Source: an uncultured delta proteobacterium (GTDB lineage Bacteria > Myxococcota_A > Polyangia > Polyangiales > Polyangiaceae). Taken from it: a stretch of 17,430 nucleotides of DNA. The stretch spans positions 1 to 17,430 of the forward strand of contig CAIOHM010000488.1 in the NCBI GenBank assembly GCA_903858055.1, given 5' to 3'. Positions 1-6,718 of this stretch are shown one piece after another (position 1 is the stretch's first letter; each line of letters opens with the position of its first letter). The notes under the pieces are model-generated. The model was given only the letters and a program-made list of their open reading frames with translations, ran no database searches and had not been told where the DNA came from. The translations under genes and the position numbers were made by a program.

Positions 1-283
1 CAAGATTCAAGGCATCGGCGCGGGCTTCGTTCCTGCGAACTACGACGCGGCTGTCGTCGATCGGCTGATGGCCGTCCGTGACGAGGACGCGTGGCGCATG
101 CGCGAGCGGCTCGCGCGTGAGGAGGGCCTGCTCGTGGGCATCAGCGCGGGGGCGAACGTGGCCGCGGCGGTGCAGCTGGGCCTCGAGCTCGGGCGTGACG
201 CGCACGTGGTGACGATGCTCTGCGACACGGGCGAGCGCTACTTCAGCCTCGCGGCGCACTTCACGGCGACCGAGGCCCGGTGA
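1..283 (+). CDS. cysK: Cysteine synthase, CysK-like (3' end only)
   Basis: This is the last 93 codons of a PLP-dependent cysteine synthase; the 5' end lies outside the window. Reading from base 2, the frame opens with KIQGIGAGFVP, the signature of O-acetylserine sulfhydrylase A, in which the loop after the dimer interface positions the active site. It is followed by a GISAGAN segment, the usual Gly/Ser-rich stretch near the cofactor pyridine ring, and by LCDTGERYFS close to the C-terminus, also typical of the family. Family members add sulfide to O-acetylserine in the cytosol. The stop codon overlaps the start of the next gene by 4 bases (GTGA), so the two are probably translationally coupled. 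A second, CysM-like paralogue lies three genes downstream. The family call is firm; the exact donor substrate is inferred from the GIGAGFVP type. Confidence 0.9.
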   Translation, partial: KIQGIGAGFVPANYDAAVVDRLMAVRDEDAWRMRERLAREEGLLVGISAGANVAAAVQLGLELGRDAHVVTMLCDTGERYFSLAAHFTATEAR

Positions 284-1023
284 GCGCGGCGCGCGGCGCA
301 GCGGGCGAAGGACCGGTCGTGGTCGTGGGTCTCGGCGGTCTCGGCGCGCCGATCGCGATGGCCCTCGCGCACAGCGAGACTCCGTGGCTTCGCATCGTGG
401 ACGGCGACCTCGTGGAGCGCTCGAACCTCCACCGGCAAGTGCTCTTCGGCGAGGCCGACGTGGGCGCACCCAAGGCGAGGGCGCTGGCGCGTGCGCTGGC
501 GGCGCGCGGCTTTCGTGGGCGCGTCGAGGTCGTCGAGCGTTTCCTCGTGCCCGAAGAGGCGCTCGCCGTGGCGCAGGGCGCGAGCCTGCTCGTCGAAGGG
601 GTCGACAACCTCCCGACGAAGTTCCTCGTGGCCGACGTGGCGGCGAAGCTCGCGGTGCCGGTCGTTCATGCGGCGGCGCTGCGCTGGGAGGGCACGGTGC
701 TCGCGTGCGCGCCGGGCGGGGCCTGCTACCGGTGTCTCTTCGAGGACCTCCCGCGCGGGGTCGAGGCGCCGAACTGCGCAGGCGAGGGGGTCGCAGGTCC
801 TCTCGTGGGGGCCGTCGGTGCGTGGGCCGCGGACCGCCTCTTGGCGCTGCGCGCGGGGGCCCTCGCGGCGTCGGAGCTCACCCGCTTCGACGGCTGGCGG
901 GGCTCGCTGCGCCGCACGCTCCTCACGCGTCGGGCGGACTGCGGGCTCTGCAATGATGAACGTTCCTCTTTTCAAATAGAAAGAGCGCGCTACGTTGGTC
1001 CCGCGACGTCCTGCGTCGTTTGA
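280..1023 (+). CDS. E1-like adenylyltransferase, ThiF/MoeB/HesA family
   Basis: The 247-residue protein begins with a GTG that overlaps the upstream stop. Residues 12-22 hold the nucleotide-binding VVVVGLGGLG, followed by DGDLVERSNLHRQ (41-53), the E1 Asp and Arg finger region, and VDN at 108-110. Cysteine pairs at 149/152 and 221/224 form the usual structural zinc site. Cys166 in APNCAGEGVAGP sits where MoeB and ThiF have a conserved cysteine. Family members adenylate the C-terminal glycine of a ubiquitin-like sulfur carrier so that it can receive sulfur. The partner is almost certainly the MoaD-like protein encoded next. Unlike M. tuberculosis MoeZ it has no rhodanese domain, so sulfur must come from elsewhere. 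The 23 residues after the last zinc cysteine are not family-like, and their DNA (about 950-985) is unusually AT-rich. Whether it also serves molybdopterin or thiamin synthesis cannot be told from the sequence. Confidence 0.9.
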   Translation: MSAARGAAGEGPVVVVGLGGLGAPIAMALAHSETPWLRIVDGDLVERSNLHRQVLFGEADVGAPKARALARALAARGFRGRVEVVERFLVPEEALAVAQGASLLVEGVDNLPTKFLVADVAAKLAVPVVHAAALRWEGTVLACAPGGACYRCLFEDLPRGVEAPNCAGEGVAGPLVGAVGAWAADRLLALRAGALAASELTRFDGWRGSLRRTLLTRRADCGLCNDERSSFQIERARYVGPATSCVV

Positions 1024-1056
1024 CCCATACCCTTCGTTTCGCGAGGAGATTCGCAC

Positions 1057-1329
1057 ATGTCCGTTACCGTTCGCATTCCCACGCCGCTCCGCACCCTCAC
1101 CGCGGGGCACGACGAAGTTGCCGCCGAGGGCGCGACGGTCGCGGAGCTGATCGAGGACCTCGAGCGCCGTCACCCCGGCTTGCGCGATCGCATCCTCGAC
1201 GAGAAGGGCGTGCGCCGCTTCATCAACCTCTTCCTCGGCGACGAGGACATCCGCTTCCTCGACGGACTCGGCACCGCGGTGAAGGCGGGTGACGCGCTCT
1301 CGATCGTCCCCGCGATCGCCGGCGGCTGA
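1057..1329 (+). CDS. cysO: Sulfur carrier protein, MoaD/ThiS fold, CysO-like
   Basis: A 90-residue protein with the ubiquitin-like sulfur carrier pattern: an N-terminal beta strand (SVTVRIP), the ATVAELIEDLERRHPGL helix, a FINLFLGDEDIRFL segment and a C-terminus of ALSIVPAIAGG. The terminal Gly-Gly is what E1 enzymes adenylate and convert to a thiocarboxylate. The FINLF...DIRFLDGLGTAVKAGD portion and length match the CysO/MoaD-related group rather than the shorter ThiS proteins. An AGGAG-type ribosome site (about 1043-1047) precedes the ATG. The gene follows its probable E1 after 33 bases and precedes a degenerate E1 fragment by 4. With a CysM-like synthase and a JAMM peptidase in the same operon, a role in cysteine synthesis is more likely than one in molybdopterin synthesis. 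The fold is certain; the CysO role rests on context. Confidence 0.88.
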   Translation: MSVTVRIPTPLRTLTAGHDEVAAEGATVAELIEDLERRHPGLRDRILDEKGVRRFINLFLGDEDIRFLDGLGTAVKAGDALSIVPAIAGG

Positions 1330-1333
1330 ACCC

Positions 1334-1651
1334 GTGCGCTACGAACGGCAGCTCGTCCTCCGCGAGTGGGGCACCGCGGGCCAGGCGGCGCTCGAGGCTG
1401 CGCACGCGGAGCTCCCTTGCGAGGGAGAGGCGTTCGCGGTCGCCGCGCGTTACCTGCAGGCTGCAGGCGTCTCCCATGTGAGCGCGGTCGCGCGTGCTTC
1501 CTCGTCGGTGCCCGTTGCGTCGCCCGAGGCGTCGTTCGTCGCGGCGATGGGCGCGCTCCCGTGGCACGCGGACTCCGCACGCGAGGTGGGCATCGGCGCG
1601 GCGCATGCCTTGGATTTCCTCGCGACGACCCTGCGAGAGGTCCCCCGATGA
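1334..1651 (+). CDS. Small protein resembling an E1/ThiF domain without its ATP site
   Basis: A 105-residue protein of unassigned function. The start chosen is GTG at 1334, four bases after the sulfur carrier stop, because the next residues (RYERQLVLREWGTAGQAAL) match the conserved opening of MoeB/ThiF proteins (RYxRQLxLxExGxxGQxxL). An ATG at 1289 would force a long overlap with the carrier gene. Where E1 proteins then have a VLVVGAGGLGSPxxxYLAxAGV stretch, this protein has ELPCEGEAFAVAARYLQAAGV: the helix is kept but the glycine-rich nucleotide loop is gone. The C-terminal REVGIGAAHALDFL resembles the late E1 helix, but the catalytic and zinc-binding middle is missing. It overlaps the cysteine synthase start by 4 bases. 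It could be a non-catalytic partner that holds the carrier or the E1; a decaying gene is possible, though the frame is intact and the spacing tight. Coding is fairly sure; the homology is by eye. Confidence 0.75.
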   Translation: MRYERQLVLREWGTAGQAALEAAHAELPCEGEAFAVAARYLQAAGVSHVSAVARASSSVPVASPEASFVAAMGALPWHADSAREVGIGAAHALDFLATTLREVPR

Positions 1652-2595
1652 CCGCGCGCTTTTTGAAGGGCCGCTTCGACTCGATCGCCGAGGCCGTGGG
1701 CCGCACGCCGCTCGTCCGCCTGCGCCACGTGGCGCCGCAGGTGCCCGGCGTGGAGGTCTACGCGAAGCTCGAGTTCGCGAACCCGGGAGGCAGCGTGAAA
1801 GACCGCGCGGCCTTGCGCATGATCACCGACGCCCTCCGCGACGGGCGCCTCGACCGCTCCAAGGTGCTCATCGATTCGACGAGCGGCAACACGGGCGTCG
1901 CCTACTCGCTCTTTGGGGCCGCGCTCGGTCTCAAGGTCCAGCTCGTGATGCCTTCGAACGTGTCGCAGGCGCGCAAGGACATCACGCAGGCCTACGGCAC
2001 CGAGATTCTGTATTCGGATCCCCTCGAGGGCTCCGATGGCGCGATTCGCCTCGTGCGCGAGGTCGTAGCCAAGGACCCGGAGCGCTACTTCTACCCGGAC
2101 CAGTACTCGAACCCCGGCAACCCCGGCGCCCACTACGAAGGCACCGGACCCGAGCTCCTCGCCCAGGTGGGCGACCGCCTCACGCACTTCGTGGCGGGGC
2201 TTGGCACGAGCGGCACCATGATGGGCACCTCGCGCTACCTGCGCGAGCACGCGCCGCACGTGCGGTGCATGGCCGTCGAGCCCGACCAGCCGATGCATGG
2301 CCTCGAGGGGCTCAAGCACATGGCGTCGAGCCTCGTTCCCGCGATCTACGACCGTGCGCTGCCGCACGATCACCTGGGAATCTCCACGGAAGATGGCTGG
2401 GACATGGCCGACCGCGTCGTCGAGGAGGAGGGCATTCACGTGGGGCACTCCTCGGGCGCGAACATCTTCGCGGCGGTGCGCATCGCGAAGGAGCTCGCGG
2501 AGCGCGGCGAGCGCGGGTGCGTGGTGGCCATCGTGTGCGACCGCGGAGACCGTTACTTCGCGCCGCTGCGCTGGGAGAAAAAGTATGCCTGGTAG
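1648..2595 (+). CDS. cysM: PLP-dependent cysteine synthase, CysM-like
   Basis: A 315-residue, full-length fold type II PLP enzyme. GGSVKDRAA places the cofactor lysine at Lys51; STSGNTG (78-83) binds the substrate carboxylate; VAGLGTSGTMMG (182-193) is the phosphate-binding loop. NPxNPGAHYEGTGPELL and FVAGLGT...GTSRYLREH resemble M. tuberculosis CysM, which uses O-phosphoserine and the thiocarboxylate of CysO instead of free sulfide. In that enzyme Arg220 in ALRNM selects phosphoserine. My alignment puts Lys223 of GLKHM there, so a positive charge is kept. The product would be cysteine amide-linked to the carrier tail, to be cut off by the JAMM protein encoded at 3699. The start overlaps the previous stop (ATGA), and the end overlaps the next gene by 11 bases. 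The family call is firm; the carrier-dependent mechanism is inferred. Confidence 0.88.
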   Translation: MTARFLKGRFDSIAEAVGRTPLVRLRHVAPQVPGVEVYAKLEFANPGGSVKDRAALRMITDALRDGRLDRSKVLIDSTSGNTGVAYSLFGAALGLKVQLVMPSNVSQARKDITQAYGTEILYSDPLEGSDGAIRLVREVVAKDPERYFYPDQYSNPGNPGAHYEGTGPELLAQVGDRLTHFVAGLGTSGTMMGTSRYLREHAPHVRCMAVEPDQPMHGLEGLKHMASSLVPAIYDRALPHDHLGISTEDGWDMADRVVEEEGIHVGHSSGANIFAAVRIAKELAERGERGCVVAIVCDRGDRYFAPLRWEKKYAW

Positions 2596-3673
2596 GGCGC
2601 CCGTCGCTGCCCTGCTCGCGTCGCTCCTGAGCCTCGGCTGCGGGACCTCGCAGGGCCCGGCGATCGCCGTCGACGCCGAGGACCCGCCGATGGCGAGCAC
2701 GTGCCCGGCGCTTCCGAGCCCGCGCGCCTTCGTGAAGGGCGGCGGCGTGTACGCGAAAGACGAGGAGCTTCGCGTGAACCACCTCCAGGCGAAGGGCACG
2801 CACAACAGCTACCACCTGCGCCCCAAGAACCCCGTGAGCGAGTGGGACTACGAGCATGCGCCGCTCGCCGAGCAACTCGAGCGCCAGGGCGTCCGCGGCG
2901 TCGAGCTCGACCTGCAGTGGGACCCCGACTGCGAGCGCTTTCGGGTCTTTCACGTCGGTATCCTCGACGAGCGCACCACGTGTGCCTTCTTCACGGATTG
3001 CCTCCTCGCGCTGCGCGGCTGGTCCGAGGCGCACCCGGGGCACCACCCCATCTTCGTGCACCTCGAGGCGAAGAACGGCTTCACGTCGACGGCGCTCGAG
3101 GCGCGCCTCGCCGCGATGGAGAGCGAGATCCGGGCGGTCTTCGACGCGCGCTGGCTCGTCACGCCCGACGAGGTGAAGGGAGACGCTCCCACGCTCGCCG
3201 AGGCCGTCGCGACGCGCGGCTGGCCGACGCTCGGTGCCGCGCGCGGGCGCTTCCTCTTCTACCTCGACGACACCGGTCCCGTACGTGAGGTCTACACGCA
3301 CGGCGGCCGCGACCTCGACGGCCGCCTCGTCTTCGTCGATGGATCGGCCACGGAGCCCTTCGTCGCGCTGCGCATCTTGAACGACCCCGAGAGCCGCACC
3401 GCGGAGATCGCGGCGGCGCTCGCCAAGAACCAGCTCGTGCGCACGCGCGCAGACTCGAACCCGGCAGACGCGAAGGCTGGCCTCACCGCGCAGCGCACGG
3501 CAGCGCTCGCCTCGGGCGCGCAGATCGTCAGCACGGACTTTCCCGCCACCGTCGCCGGCGTGCCCTACCGCTTCGTCATCGAAGATGGCGCGCCCTCGCG
3601 CTGCGCCCCGGGCGTCGCGCCGGCCTCGTGCACCGCCCTCGACATCGAAGACCCGAGCAAGCTCGCACGGTGA
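2585..3673 (+). CDS. Exported Ca2+-dependent PI-PLC-like phosphodiesterase, probable lipoprotein
   Basis: A 362-residue protein with a short signal peptide ending in a lipobox-like SLGC (Cys19), so it is probably anchored to a membrane. The domain starts at about residue 62 with VNHLQAKGTHNSYH, which carries the catalytic His73 and Asn74. VRGVELDLQWD follows with acidic metal ligands Glu107 and Asp109, then FHVG with His123 and VHLEAK with Glu161 and Lys163. This pattern and length match the Ca2+-dependent phosphoinositide phospholipase C group (PF16670-type), TIM-barrel enzymes that cleave the phosphodiester of phosphatidylinositol-like lipids. The ATG lies inside the end of cysM (11-base overlap), so it is translated with a cysteine-biosynthesis operon, an unusual place for an exported lipase. 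Cysteines at 116, 133, 139, 340 and 349 may form disulfides. The substrate is unknown. Confidence 0.82.
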   Translation: MPGRAPVAALLASLLSLGCGTSQGPAIAVDAEDPPMASTCPALPSPRAFVKGGGVYAKDEELRVNHLQAKGTHNSYHLRPKNPVSEWDYEHAPLAEQLERQGVRGVELDLQWDPDCERFRVFHVGILDERTTCAFFTDCLLALRGWSEAHPGHHPIFVHLEAKNGFTSTALEARLAAMESEIRAVFDARWLVTPDEVKGDAPTLAEAVATRGWPTLGAARGRFLFYLDDTGPVREVYTHGGRDLDGRLVFVDGSATEPFVALRILNDPESRTAEIAAALAKNQLVRTRADSNPADAKAGLTAQRTAALASGAQIVSTDFPATVAGVPYRFVIEDGAPSRCAPGVAPASCTALDIEDPSKLAR

Positions 3674-3698
3674 GCGTGCACGACCCCAAGGAGACCCC

Positions 3699-4220
3699 AT
3701 GAGCCACAATGCCGAGGAATTCCCCTGGATCAACGGCGCCGTCGTCTTCACGCAGGCGGCGATCGACGCGATCGACGCCGACGCGCAGCGGGGGCTCGCG
3801 GTCGACGAAGAGTGCTGCGGACTCGTGGCGGGCCTCGCGTCGGACGCGCTGCGGGCCGATCGCGTGACCCCGTTCGAGAACCGCGCGAACAAGCTCCACG
3901 CGGTCGACCCGGAGACCTTCACACGGACGGGGCGCGAGTACTTCGACATGCACCCGATGAAGTTCGCGCGGGCGGTCGAAGAGGGGGCGAAGGCAGGCCT
4001 CCCCGTGAAGGTTCTCTACCACTCGCACCTCGACTGCGGCGCGTACTTCTCCCCGACGGACGCGGCCGCCGCCACCGGCAACACCGGCGCGCCGCTCTAC
4101 CCGCTCGCCTACCTGGTCGTGAGCATTCGCGCGGGCGGCGTCATCGACGACCGCAAGCTCTTCGTGTGGAGCGAGACGACGGCGACCTTCGTCGAGGCTG
4201 CGTATACAGTCGAGGCATGA
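3699..4220 (+). CDS. mec: JAMM/MPN+ metallopeptidase, Mec-like carrier hydrolase
   Basis: A 173-residue zinc peptidase of the JAB1/MPN family. Glu38 lies in DEECCGLVAG, the usual E-x-C-G position, and the zinc site is HSHLDCGAYFSPTD at 108-121, giving H-x-H-x7-S-x2-D exactly. In M. tuberculosis, Mec removes cysteine from the CysO C-terminus after CysM has acted. The presence of a carrier, E1 and CysM-like synthase upstream makes the same role likely here. Tail processing of the carrier is an alternative. An AAGGAG ribosome site (3688-3693) stands five bases before the ATG. The gene is 25 bases after the lipase gene, and its stop overlaps the following start by 4 bases. No signal peptide is present, so it should act in the cytosol. 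Family and active site are clear; the substrate is inferred from neighbours. Confidence 0.88.
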   Translation: MSHNAEEFPWINGAVVFTQAAIDAIDADAQRGLAVDEECCGLVAGLASDALRADRVTPFENRANKLHAVDPETFTRTGREYFDMHPMKFARAVEEGAKAGLPVKVLYHSHLDCGAYFSPTDAAAATGNTGAPLYPLAYLVVSIRAGGVIDDRKLFVWSETTATFVEAAYTVEA

Positions 4221-5380
4221 TGCTCGCTGCGCTCTCGCTCCTCGCGCTGCTCCCGCTCGGAGTCGTGCGAGCCGACGCGGAGCGCCTCGAGCTCACGCTT
4301 CGTCACGAGGGGGCGATCTTCGCGCGCCTCGCGCCGCACTTTGCCGAGGCTCAGCGGCACCTGACGTTCGAGCTCCCGGCGGGCGCGTTGCCCCCGAGCC
4401 CCTGCACGACGCTCGCGCTCGTGGGGCCCGCCTCTCTGAACTACCGCGTGGAAGGGCCCGAGAGCTCGGGGGTCGACGTGCGCGCGACGCGGGGCATCGC
4501 GCTCGTCGGCGCGTGCGGCGCTTCGCTTCCGGCCGCCGTGACCGTGAGCGTGCTTGGCGGGCGCGGGACGATCGAGGCGCGCATGATCGGGAGCGCGGAG
4601 CCCCTCGACGAAGACGCGATCGTGGCGGCGCTGCGTCCACCGCCGGATTCGGCGCGTGATCGCACGCCGGTCCCGGAGGCGTTCGCGGCGCCGCGCGTGG
4701 AGGGCATCGAGGCGCTCGCGGGGTACCGGCGCCTGCGCGTCGAGGTCGACCGAAACGGCCGCGCGACCCTCGAAGAGCCGTGGGCCGCCGGGTGCCGACG
4801 CCTCGTCGTCCGTGCCGACGACGCCAAAGACGTGGCGGACCTCGACGTGCTCGTCGACGGGCCAGGCATCTCGCGTTGGCTCGAAGATCGCGGACCGGCC
4901 TCTCTGGTCGATCGCGTGGTGTGCACGCCGAAGCTCGAGCCCGCGACGGTGCGTGTGAGCGACGCCGTGCCCGGGTCGACCGTGCGCATCGAGGTCGCGT
5001 TCATGCCGGAAATCGCTGCCTTCGAACCGCTTCGTCGCGAGGTCGAGCGCGCGCGGCTCTCGGCGGTCGCCCACGCGGCTCGCTTCGACCCGACGCCGCG
5101 GCCCGTGGTCCTCGTGCACGGCGTCGCGGGCTCGAGTGAAGTGCCCATCGCGCGCGAGCATGGACGCTGCGAAGGGCTGCTCGTGACTTTCGCGGACGGT
5201 CGTCGCGTGCCGCGCGTGTCGCTCGTGACGCCGCGCGGGCCCGTGCCCTTCGTGCGCATGGCCGACGGCACGGGTCTCGCGTTGGCCCAATGCCAGGGTG
5301 CCGGGCAAACGTCGCGCGTGCGCATCGACGCGAGCGCGGCCTGGACGCTCGCGAGCGTCGACCTGGGAGAGGCGCCATGA
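4217..5380 (+). CDS. Exported protein of three two-cysteine beta modules, unknown function
   Basis: A 387-residue protein I cannot assign to a known family. It starts with a signal peptide (hydrophobic residues 2-17, probable cleavage after ADA at about 19-21). The mature part contains exactly six cysteines in three spaced pairs: 63/100, 193/236 and 318/359, each pair 37-43 residues apart. Around each pair a similar pattern recurs: Cys, a hydrophobic strand, an Asp-rich turn (clearest in DVADLDVLVDG, 206-215), then the second Cys and another strand. This suggests three disulfide-closed beta sandwiches, perhaps of the type seen in pre-peptidase C-terminal domains. The next gene has two similar pairs. 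It overlaps both neighbours by 4 bases, so it shares an operon with cysteine synthesis. Function, location outside the inner membrane and disulfides are inferences. Confidence 0.8.
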   Translation: MMLAALSLLALLPLGVVRADAERLELTLRHEGAIFARLAPHFAEAQRHLTFELPAGALPPSPCTTLALVGPASLNYRVEGPESSGVDVRATRGIALVGACGASLPAAVTVSVLGGRGTIEARMIGSAEPLDEDAIVAALRPPPDSARDRTPVPEAFAAPRVEGIEALAGYRRLRVEVDRNGRATLEEPWAAGCRRLVVRADDAKDVADLDVLVDGPGISRWLEDRGPASLVDRVVCTPKLEPATVRVSDAVPGSTVRIEVAFMPEIAAFEPLRREVERARLSAVAHAARFDPTPRPVVLVHGVAGSSEVPIAREHGRCEGLLVTFADGRRVPRVSLVTPRGPVPFVRMADGTGLALAQCQGAGQTSRVRIDASAAWTLASVDLGEAP

Positions 5381-6624
5381 ATCGCCTGAGAATCGCCTGC
5401 GTTTCGTTGCCTGTGCTCGTGGTTGCGTGCGCGCCGAACGGGGCCTCGACGCGCTCTGGTGCGCTCGCTCCGCCGCAGCTCGTGGCCTCGCCCGTGCCCA
5501 CCATGCCCAAGCTCCTCGACGCCGTGAGCGCGGCCGAGCGTGCCGGGGCAGGGAAGGCCGCGCGGGTCGCGGAAGGCGTGCTGTTCGAAGGGGAGCGCAT
5601 GGGGGCCTTCGTGGAGGTGCCCGACGACGAGTGCGTCCTCGTGCTCGCCCGTGGCTCGGCGACCGTGAGCGACCTCGATCTCGTGCTCTGGTCGGACGAA
5701 GGCGAGTGGCTTACGGGCGACGAGCGTCGCGACGCGGATCCCTCGGTGATTCTATGTCCTCCGCACCCCTCGCGCGTGCAGGCGATGGGCATGGTTGCCG
5801 CGGGGCGCGGTGCGGTCTCGCTCGCGGCGCAGCGCGTGGCACGTGCCGACGAGGGGCGCGTGCGCGCGTGGCTCACGGCGCTCCGTCCTGCCTCCGAGCT
5901 CGGTGACGAGCGTGCGCGGAGGACGTTGGTGCACGCGAACGCTGACGTGCCGGTGTTGGTTCCGCTCGAGATCGAAGCGCAGGCGTGCGCCGAGGTGCGG
6001 GCCGCGGGCAGCGGTGCGAGCGCAGACCCGGATCTCGCGCTCGTGGACGAGGCCGGAGCGGTGCGCCGCAAGGCGAACGCCGAGGGCCATGACGCGGCGG
6101 TCCTGCGTTTTTGCGTCGCGGAGGCTTTTCGCGGTCACCTCGCCGTGCGCGCGCGCCTCGGGCAGAGCGACGTCGTCGTGGGCGTGGGGAAGGCCCCACG
6201 GGCGCAGTGGGAAGGCGAGGGGAGGCGCGTCGAGTACCTGCCGGCCGCGGGCGAGATCGGTCTCCCGGCGACGTTGACCTTCGCGCGCGACGTGCCACCG
6301 GCCGCGGTCGCAGGGCTCTTGGAGCGCGGTCTCGTCGTGGTGGGGGCGAGCGCGCGCGAGGTCCACGTGCTTCGCGGCACCGCGGGGACTCCGCTCACGG
6401 TCTCGGGGCTCGCGGCGGGTCCCGGCGGCGCGGTCGTCGTCCTCGTGCGCAGCGAAAGAAGGCGGTTTGCTGCGCGCGCGTCGACGGCCGAGGGCGCCGT
6501 GCGGTACCAAGTGACCGGCGTGGGCGAGGCGAGCTTTGCGACGCCCCCGCTGGCGCAAGAGCTCGTCGTCGATCTCACGGGCCTCGAAGGGGGCGAGCCG
6601 TTTCTGGTGCTGATCGCCCGATGA
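5377..6624 (+). CDS. Lipoprotein with two two-cysteine beta modules, unknown function
   Basis: A 415-residue protein with a clear lipobox VVAC (Cys18), so it is predicted to be a lipoprotein. After the lipobox there are only four cysteines, in two pairs: 86/127 and 204/246, spaced 41 and 42. The first pair encloses VSDLDLVLWSDEGEW and ends in CPPHP; the second encloses ADPDLALVDEAGAV and ends in CVAEA. Both resemble the modules of the protein encoded just before it, which suggests duplication and a shared structure. Residues 290-415 have no cysteine and look like strands of a further beta domain. The start overlaps the previous stop by 4 bases. It is the last gene of the run; the next start is 94 bases on. 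No catalytic motif is visible, so a structural or binding role is possible, but no function can be assigned. Confidence 0.82.
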   Translation: MNRLRIACVSLPVLVVACAPNGASTRSGALAPPQLVASPVPTMPKLLDAVSAAERAGAGKAARVAEGVLFEGERMGAFVEVPDDECVLVLARGSATVSDLDLVLWSDEGEWLTGDERRDADPSVILCPPHPSRVQAMGMVAAGRGAVSLAAQRVARADEGRVRAWLTALRPASELGDERARRTLVHANADVPVLVPLEIEAQACAEVRAAGSGASADPDLALVDEAGAVRRKANAEGHDAAVLRFCVAEAFRGHLAVRARLGQSDVVVGVGKAPRAQWEGEGRRVEYLPAAGEIGLPATLTFARDVPPAAVAGLLERGLVVVGASAREVHVLRGTAGTPLTVSGLAAGPGGAVVVLVRSERRRFAARASTAEGAVRYQVTGVGEASFATPPLAQELVVDLTGLEGGEPFLVLIAR

Positions 6625-6644
6625 GCGGCGCGTGACCGGCGCTC

Positions 6645-6673
6645 TGCGTCATGTGCCCCGGGGCTTGCGTCAT
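6645..6673 (+). repeat. Two 8-bp direct repeats spaced 21 bp
   Basis: TGCGTCAT occurs at 6645-6652 and again at 6666-6673, so the copies sit two helical turns apart on the same face of the DNA. The palindrome gccccggggc (6655-6664) lies between them. This is in the short gap before the MFS gene and could be a regulator site, but an 8-bp repeat in GC-rich DNA may be chance. Confidence 0.3.
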
Positions 6674-6683
6674 CGCGGCGCGC

Positions 6684-6701
6684 TTTCCTCGCGCGAGGAA
6701 A
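6684..6701. promoter_or_regulatory. Perfect 18-bp palindrome before the MFS gene
   Basis: tttcctcgcgcgaggaaa is identical to its reverse complement over all 18 bases and ends 17 bases before the MFS start codon. It could be a homodimer operator over the promoter or start region of the transporter. In RNA it could form only a stem without a proper loop, so a DNA-binding role is preferred. The regulator is not visible in the window. Confidence 0.5.
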
Positions 6702-6718
6702 CCCGATAGCAGCGCGCC

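Noticed and set aside
1289..1333. Alternative ATG start for the E1-like small protein
   Set aside because: It would overlap the sulfur carrier by 41 bases, and the added residues have no family similarity; E1-like sequence begins at the GTG.
2312..3949. Open frame on the - strand opposite the lipase and Mec genes
   Set aside because: The + strand frames contain complete catalytic motifs; this one has none.
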